The notes beneath the pieces were generated by a model, which was not told the origin of the DNA, ran no database searches, and saw only the letters and a program-made list of their open reading frames with translations. Shown here in pieces: positions 58,993 through 64,000 of a stretch of 64,000 nucleotides of DNA. The DNA comes from Typhlomys cinereus (lineage: Eukaryota > Chordata > Mammalia > Rodentia > Platacanthomyidae): positions 62,001 to 126,000 of the forward strand of contig JALPQD010000240.1 in NCBI GenBank assembly GCA_023101885.1, given 5' to 3'. The stretch's first letter is position 1; the number at the start of each line of letters is the position of its first letter. Position numbers and translations under genes: made by a program.

Positions 58993-60532
58993 CACATTAA
59001 CTTTTTATTTACACATTGTTATATAATGATCATTCTCTGCTCCTCCATGTTATACACATCCTTAATCTTGAATTGTGCAAATTCACTATGAATGGTGATT
59101 TAGTTTCCAGTAGTCTGTTCTTCTCAGCACTACTCCAGCTCCTTCAGGGGGTCTCCTTTGTTTTTCACCTCTCATAGAATGTGGCTCCCAGATTGTCTTA
59201 GTTTGTTGAGTTGTTGTTTGATGTTTTTCAGCTAGGTCCTCACTGGATAGACTGGACAACACCTGGATTTCATAATCTTCTGCCTATGCCACCCCAGGAC
59301 TGTTGTCAGGCGTAGCTCTTGGCCTAAGGGTCACAAAATAGCTCCTTGACACTGGGCTTGATAAGAAGCCCAGTCCAGCTTGTTTCAACTCCCTCTATAG
59401 CTGGCCTCAGCGTATTGCCTCTGCTTGAAATATTTCTGTTGTCCTGATACGGTAGTGTTCCCTCATCCGTGCTTCCAGTCACCTGTGAGCTGTGGCCTGA
59501 AATACGAAGTGGAGAACCAAAAGAACAAATAGTTCTCAGGTTTTAATAATTTTTTAGTGTGTTGCTTGATTTTGTCATTAGTTATCACTGCTGATCTCTT
59601 ACTTTGCCTGCCTTACAAATCCTATGATTTCAGGCATTTTCTGGAGATATTTTTAAAGTTTTTATACATTTATTGTGTGTGTGTGTGAATGTACACATGT
59701 GTGAGTTTGTGAGTACATGGTGTCTGTGTGCAGATCAAAGGACAACTGGTCAGTTCTCTCCTACTGTGCTTCAACGAATTGAACTCACGTTGTCATGTTT
59801 GACTGTAATCGCTTTTATCCACTGAGCCATCTCACAGACCCTCAGTGGGGGTTCTTAAAACTTATCTTCCATGGGGATTACCATTCAGATAACTATTCTC
59901 TGTGGTTACTTAACCCTTATGTGTGAGTTAACATTATTTTCTGTTGTAATACGCATTCAGACCTCTGTTCTTTCATTTTTCATTCCTGTTACAAATAACC
60001 CATTCAACCCAACCAGTTCCTTATTAGCAGTGTGGTAGCCTGCTGCACGTGGCCTCCTGTGCAGACATGCTTGCACTTCTATACTTTGAAATACATGCTA
60101 ATTATATATTATCTTCTATTTACTTATCCTTTATGTTTGAGAAATGAGTCCCAGCAAGGGGCATCGTCCCTCCCCCACCCAGAGACATGGCATGATCCAG
60201 AGATATTCTAGGTGCCATATCTCGGGGGGGGGGGAGGTTGGTGCTGCTCGCACCCAGCAATACACAGGGCAGCCCCTCCCAAGAGCTTATGTCAGTGTGA
60301 CCCCAGATGTCAGTAGGACTCAGGTCGAAGACCTCTGGTTTGAGGAATGACATGGAATTTTGGAAAGGGAAATCTGTGTATACAGGTCATGTAATCCACG
60401 TATCTCATGTGGATGTTAATCTGCATTATGACTGGAATAAGCACTAAGTGGGGATTTTTGCAACTTGGTGACACTTGTCTTAACATCTGCAATCCACAAG
60501 ATGGGCAAAGAAAAAAATTCAAAAGAAAAGGA
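58993..60532. other. Intergenic
   Basis: An antisense B3-like SINE lies at about 59660-59842 (GATCAAAGGACAACTGG, CTGAGCCATCTCACAGACCC). A G-run near 60221-60233 and otherwise unique sequence; no gene supported. Confidence 0.6.
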
Positions 60533-60821
60533 GGGACTGGAGAGGTGGCTCAGGGGTTAAGCCTCTGCCTTACAGGTGGAAGGTCCTGAGTTCGGATCCT
60601 AGTCCCCACGTATAGACGCCAGGCGGAAGCGGGGGCGGCCTGCGTTTCTTGTCCTAGTAGGACGGAGCCTGTGAATCCCGGGGCAGAGTAAACAGGAGAT
60701 GGAGGCGTCCATGGTGGTTCCAGAATTCGTCCATGATTCTACACACACACACATACATACACTTACACGCACAATTGAATACATAATAAATAATAATAAA
60801 TTTTAAAAAAAAAAAAAAGAC
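60533..60821 (+). repeat. Young SINE, sense
   Basis: GGACTGGAGAGGTGGCTCAG, GAGTTCGGATCC (B-box), GAATTCGTCCATGATTC, (CA)n and an AATAAATAATAATAAA tail. TSD not resolved. Confidence 0.92.
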
Positions 60822-62605
60822 TCAGAATACCCTTAAGAAAGTAAGTTCATTTAAAAAAAATAAAAAGAAAAGGAAAGGAAATAACATATGGAGATTTGGG
60901 ATTTCTCAGTAGTCCTATAGTTCTCAGAGTAAACACATCAATGGAAGTGACTTTGAGACAGTCACTGTCACTTTGTCTCACAAATGCCAGCGTCCATGTA
61001 TCTGAACTGCTGAGTGTCTGTCTCTCCAGTTGTGTTTCAAGAATCTCACCAAGCATCCTCATTTCAGGTGACATTTGTTCAGTGCCCGCAGATTCAGCCT
61101 TCTCTCTTCTGGTATGCACAGTGGGTATTCGGGAATGCACATATATGAGGGTCCAGGGGCCTCCCTTCTTTTCAGGGAGCACCAGTCTTTTCCTACGCAG
61201 CACCTAAGCTGGGAGACCACAGCACAGGGCTTCCTTCCCTGCCTGGAGAATCTGAAAAGAATGTCTCGTGACTGGGAACCCATGGCATGCAGTGAGGCCA
61301 AAATATGGGGTAAGCTAGTCTGCACACAGCCTTTCAGCACCTCCCTGCTGGAGACGCATTGGAAAGCCTCCTCACAAGTGGCTCAGCAAATGGGATGGAA
61401 AATTCCAGAGTGTAAAACAAACCGGGAAGGAGCAGAGGCAGGCAGGGATGCATGGTCTCCCAGCACAGAGATGAGCTTTGGCCTGGTGGGCGAAGGGAGG
61501 GAAGGGCGTGTTAACGACATTCCCCTGACCTCTCTGTGCTCAGCTACCACTTTCTTTGGATAAACAAATTCCCCCAAGGCTGGATGGTATCCCCCAAAGG
61601 GTGTCAGAATGTGAGGGTATTCCCCAAGAGCAGCTGGGGGGCTTAAGACAGACTTTTCCTTTGAGCTTCCTGAGGGCCTCAAACGTCTGCGCTTCAATGA
61701 ATGGCACCTGCTGAGTGCCGATCTCCCCACACACTCCATCCTGTGCAAGTAAAAGCAGAATGTGCTAATGAAGGAGAAGACGGGCTCAGTGTGTGCAGCC
61801 ACCTGCCCGGCCAGTAGTAAGGCTTCAGCTAGCCAACGCAGGACAGTCAGGCACGGGTCCTGACTGCTCTGCGCTGGCTCCCCTGGGGAGGCCGAGGCCT
61901 CTCTATGCCTGCAGAGCAGGACAGGCCTGGCGGTCAACTAGCTCATCTCCAGGACCAGCACCTCACCTATCTGAATTGGGTATCTACAGTCAGGAACCCA
62001 GTTTCCCAGCTCAGGAGCCTTCTTGCTCTCAGCCCAGGATGGCCCCAGACTGGATTCCAGCTCCCACATCTGCTTGGTGGAGAAGCGGGTGAGGCCCAAA
62101 GAGCAGGCTTATGGTGTCCCCAGTGCCCTGGGCTCCTTCCCAGCCCTGCAGAATTGGACCAGTGACAAGGATGGATGGATGTGATTCTAAGCTTAGTCAC
62201 TGAGGATTTACGTAGCACCTGCAGTAGTAATAATAATAATAATAAATAATAATAATGTTCTGCAAACACAGGCACCATGGGCTTCTTGGGAAGGGGAAGG
62301 ACCCAAGGTATGCCCTGGCTCTCTAGCTGCTTGCAGCCTGACTCTGGGGAAGAGATGGCTCTGGAAGAGCCTTGGAGAAAGAAGGAAGTGGAGTCCAAGA
62401 GGAGAGATGAAGGGGGTTCCTTTTTTCTTAAAATAAAATGTCCCAGTCTAGAACACAGGCTGGCCTGGAATAGCAATCCTCCTGTCTCAGCATCCCACGT
62501 GCTGGGATTATAAGCATGAGTCACCACTCCCAGTTGAGAGATTGTTTTTCTCTGTCATAAGATAGCTAGCCAGGAACTAAATGAAATTGAAGATTCACTG
62601 ACTGT
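60822..62605. other. Intergenic, GC-richer unique sequence
   Basis: The longest intergenic ORFs lie here (162, 184 and 186 codons on overlapping strands), but they overlap one another and the 186-codon one starts inside an antisense B1 (62440-62535). An (AAT)n run lies at 62226-62257. No conserved domain is apparent. Confidence 0.55.
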
Positions 62606-63040
62606 CATAGTTAAGCACAGGTGTCAACTTGACTCTTGAAGGTTTGGGCTCTGGGCACAGTTGTGGAGAGTTGATGGTTGAGTTAGCCCAGAGCAAAGCT
62701 GAAGGAGATTGTCTGGCTGATGGGGAAGACCCAGCCCATAGTGGGTGGGATTAGGCCCTGGATAAATCACGGAGAGCTGGTTGAGATAGCTAGTTGAGAG
62801 AGTTGGCATCCTTCTGTTCACTTGGCCAGACCTGCTGGTTTGGCAAGTAAGGATTGTCCATCTCTCAGCTGTTATGTGGTGATGATGGCCAGTTCCCTCA
62901 GCCCTGGTGTTGGTGCGTGCTCTCCCGTCAAGCTGTACTGTGAAATGTAACCAGACTATCGTAAGAAAATAAACCCCTTGTTCCTTTAAGCTGTTTGATG
63001 GTCATTTATCAGCAACTATGCAGGCGAACTGCAACACTGA
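62606..63040 (+). mobile_element. LTR-like repeat, copy E (sense)
   Basis: TGTCATAGTTAAGCACAGG at one end and AACTGCAACACTGACA at the other give TGTCA...TGACA termini. CACAGGTGTCAACTTGAC and AAAATAAACCCCTTGTTCC fall between. It is the most complete copy and shows a poly(A) signal, supporting an LTR. Confidence 0.75.
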
Positions 63041-63049
63041 CATGCAAGC

Positions 63050-63223
63050 GACCTCTTCCCTCCTTCCCTTTCTCCTTCCCTTCTTTCTTCCCTCCTCCCT
63101 CCTTCCCTTTTTGCCTTTCCCTCTTTCCTTGTCCTCCCCTCCCCTCCCCTCCCTTCTCTTCCCTTCCCCTCCTTTCCCCTTCCTTCCCCTCCCCTCCTGT
63201 CCCTTCCCTTCCCTTCCCTTCTA
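63050..63223. repeat. Polypyrimidine tract, 174 bp
   Basis: Only C and T apart from a handful of bases; CCCCT and CCCTT units dominate the second half. Confidence 0.95.
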
Positions 63224-63349
63224 GAACTTGACAGAAGTGTAGAAGAGCAAATTTTAATAATCTTAGCACTCAGACTGAGGCAAGAGAGTTGCCAGGAGTT
63301 CAAAGTCAGCCGGGGGTTAATAGTTAGCTCTGCCTTGAAAAGGAAAAAG

Positions 63350-63600
63350 AAAGGCTGGAGAGATGACTCAGGGGTTAAAGCCTTTGTCTTGAAAACAAAT
63401 GGACCTGAGTTTAGATCCCAGATGCCATGTAAAAAAACCAGACAGAAAAGGCATTGGCCTACACTTCTAGTCCTGGAAGGCAGAGCCTGGGAAACCCCAG
63501 AGCAAAGCAGTAAGGAGGTAGAGCAATCCAGGTTGATTTTCTACGTCAGCCTTGGGTTTCCACAGGCATACACACTCAAGTGTCCTTTTCTATATGCAGT
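63350..63600 (+). repeat. Older B2-superfamily SINE
   Basis: AGGCTGGAGAGATGACTCAG, GAGTTTAGATCCCAGATGCC and AAACCCCAGAGCAAAGC. Confidence 0.85.
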
Positions 63601-63615
63601 CCCCCCACATGCCCC

Positions 63616-63740
63616 CCCAAAAAAAGGAAAGGAAGGGAAAGGAAAAAAGAAAGGAAAGGAAAAAGGAAAGGTGAGGGGAGGGGAAGGAAAAGGAGGAGAG
63701 GGGAGGGGAGGAAAGGAAAGGAAAAAGGAAAGGGAAAAAC
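63616..63740. repeat. Polypurine tract, about 125 bp
   Basis: GGAAA, GGGGA and AAAGG units, almost pure A/G, continuing the tail of the preceding SINE. The complement resembles the tract at 63050. Confidence 0.93.
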
Positions 63741-63751
63741 AAAACTAAGTT

Positions 63752-64000
63752 GGTTGGAACTGTACCTCAGTGGTAGAGTGCTTGCCTAGAGTGTACGAAG
63801 CCCTGGCTTATGCCTTCCATATAGAAAGCAGTGTAAGAGGAAAATGCCACCCAAACACCACCCCAAAGGGAACCTGCCATCACTCACACAGAGGGCACCT
63901 CAGAGGGAACCCCGTCACCCACACAGAAGGCACCCCCTGAGTCTCAGCCACAGTGTCAGCACTGTGAGGTGTGACCGGGACAAGCCAGGCCACACACGCC
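63752..64000. repeat. ID-like SINE then unique end of window
   Basis: A sense ID-like element to about 63825 (TACCTCAGTGGTAGAGTGC), then CAC-rich sequence with a loosely repeated CACACAGAGGGCACC motif. Confidence 0.65.

Noticed and set aside
61383..62527. 184- and 186-codon minus-strand ORFs
   Set aside because: They overlap plus-strand ORFs of similar length, show no domain, and the second begins in an antisense B1. GC-richer DNA explains the length.
35313..64000. SPRED2 exons expected by synteny
   Set aside because: I looked for the cysteine-rich Sprouty-domain coding sequence on the minus strand and saw none; the gene probably lies beyond the window.

Overview
The window is mammalian nuclear DNA, almost certainly from a rodent. 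It is AT-rich, intron-dominated and packed with 7SL-derived B1 elements, ID-like elements and several tRNA-derived SINEs of the B2 superfamily. The dominant young SINE differs from the B2 consensus of mouse and rat as I remember it: it carries an internal GAATTC, then a (CA)n run, then a CAATTGAATAAA tail. I therefore infer a non-murine, probably myomorph, rodent, but cannot name the species.

Positions 1 to about 35.3 kb hold one protein-coding gene on the plus strand: ACTR2, the actin-related ATPase subunit ARP2 of the Arp2/3 branched-actin nucleator. Exon 1 (the first 16 codons) lies upstream of the window. Exons at 4321-4431, 10900-11115, 14589-14661, 19102-19238, 20440-20589, 24109-24254, 28823-28955 and 32761-32931 join in frame. 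Together with exon 1 they give exactly the 394 residues of mammalian ARP2. A 15-nt microexon at 6388-6402 would add five residues (NNKKM) next to the DNase-I-binding loop, giving the 399-residue isoform. A 3' UTR of about 2.4 kb follows, with three AATAAA signals; the last, at 35292, fits the usual mRNA length. The introns hold SINEs (mostly antisense), L1 fragments, LTR-like repeats, a tandem duplication, satellites and some very small retroposition events.

From 35.3 kb to the end I see no convincing gene. In human and mouse the next gene on this side is SPRED2 (inference from known synteny); none of its exons is recognisable here. This part holds interspersed repeats, a 15-bp minisatellite (37.66-37.94 kb), a layered nest of transposons at 50.2-53.2 kb, and a polypyrimidine/polypurine pair at 63.05-63.74 kb. 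The nest contains an LTR-like element split by an L1. That L1 was later hit by a retroposed gammaretrovirus-like RNA and by SINEs. Single-copy-looking stretches at 47.4-48.25, 53.3-56.1 and 60.9-62.2 kb hold only weak ORFs.

Names used below: 'young SINE' is the GAATTC-containing subfamily; 'older SINE' is its diverged relative with a head like GGCTGGAGAGATGGCTCAG and a body containing AAATCCCAGAGCAAAGC; 'B3-like' is the B2-superfamily element whose antisense reads GTGGAGGTCAGAGGACAAC. Repeat edges are approximate unless a target-site duplication (TSD) is given.
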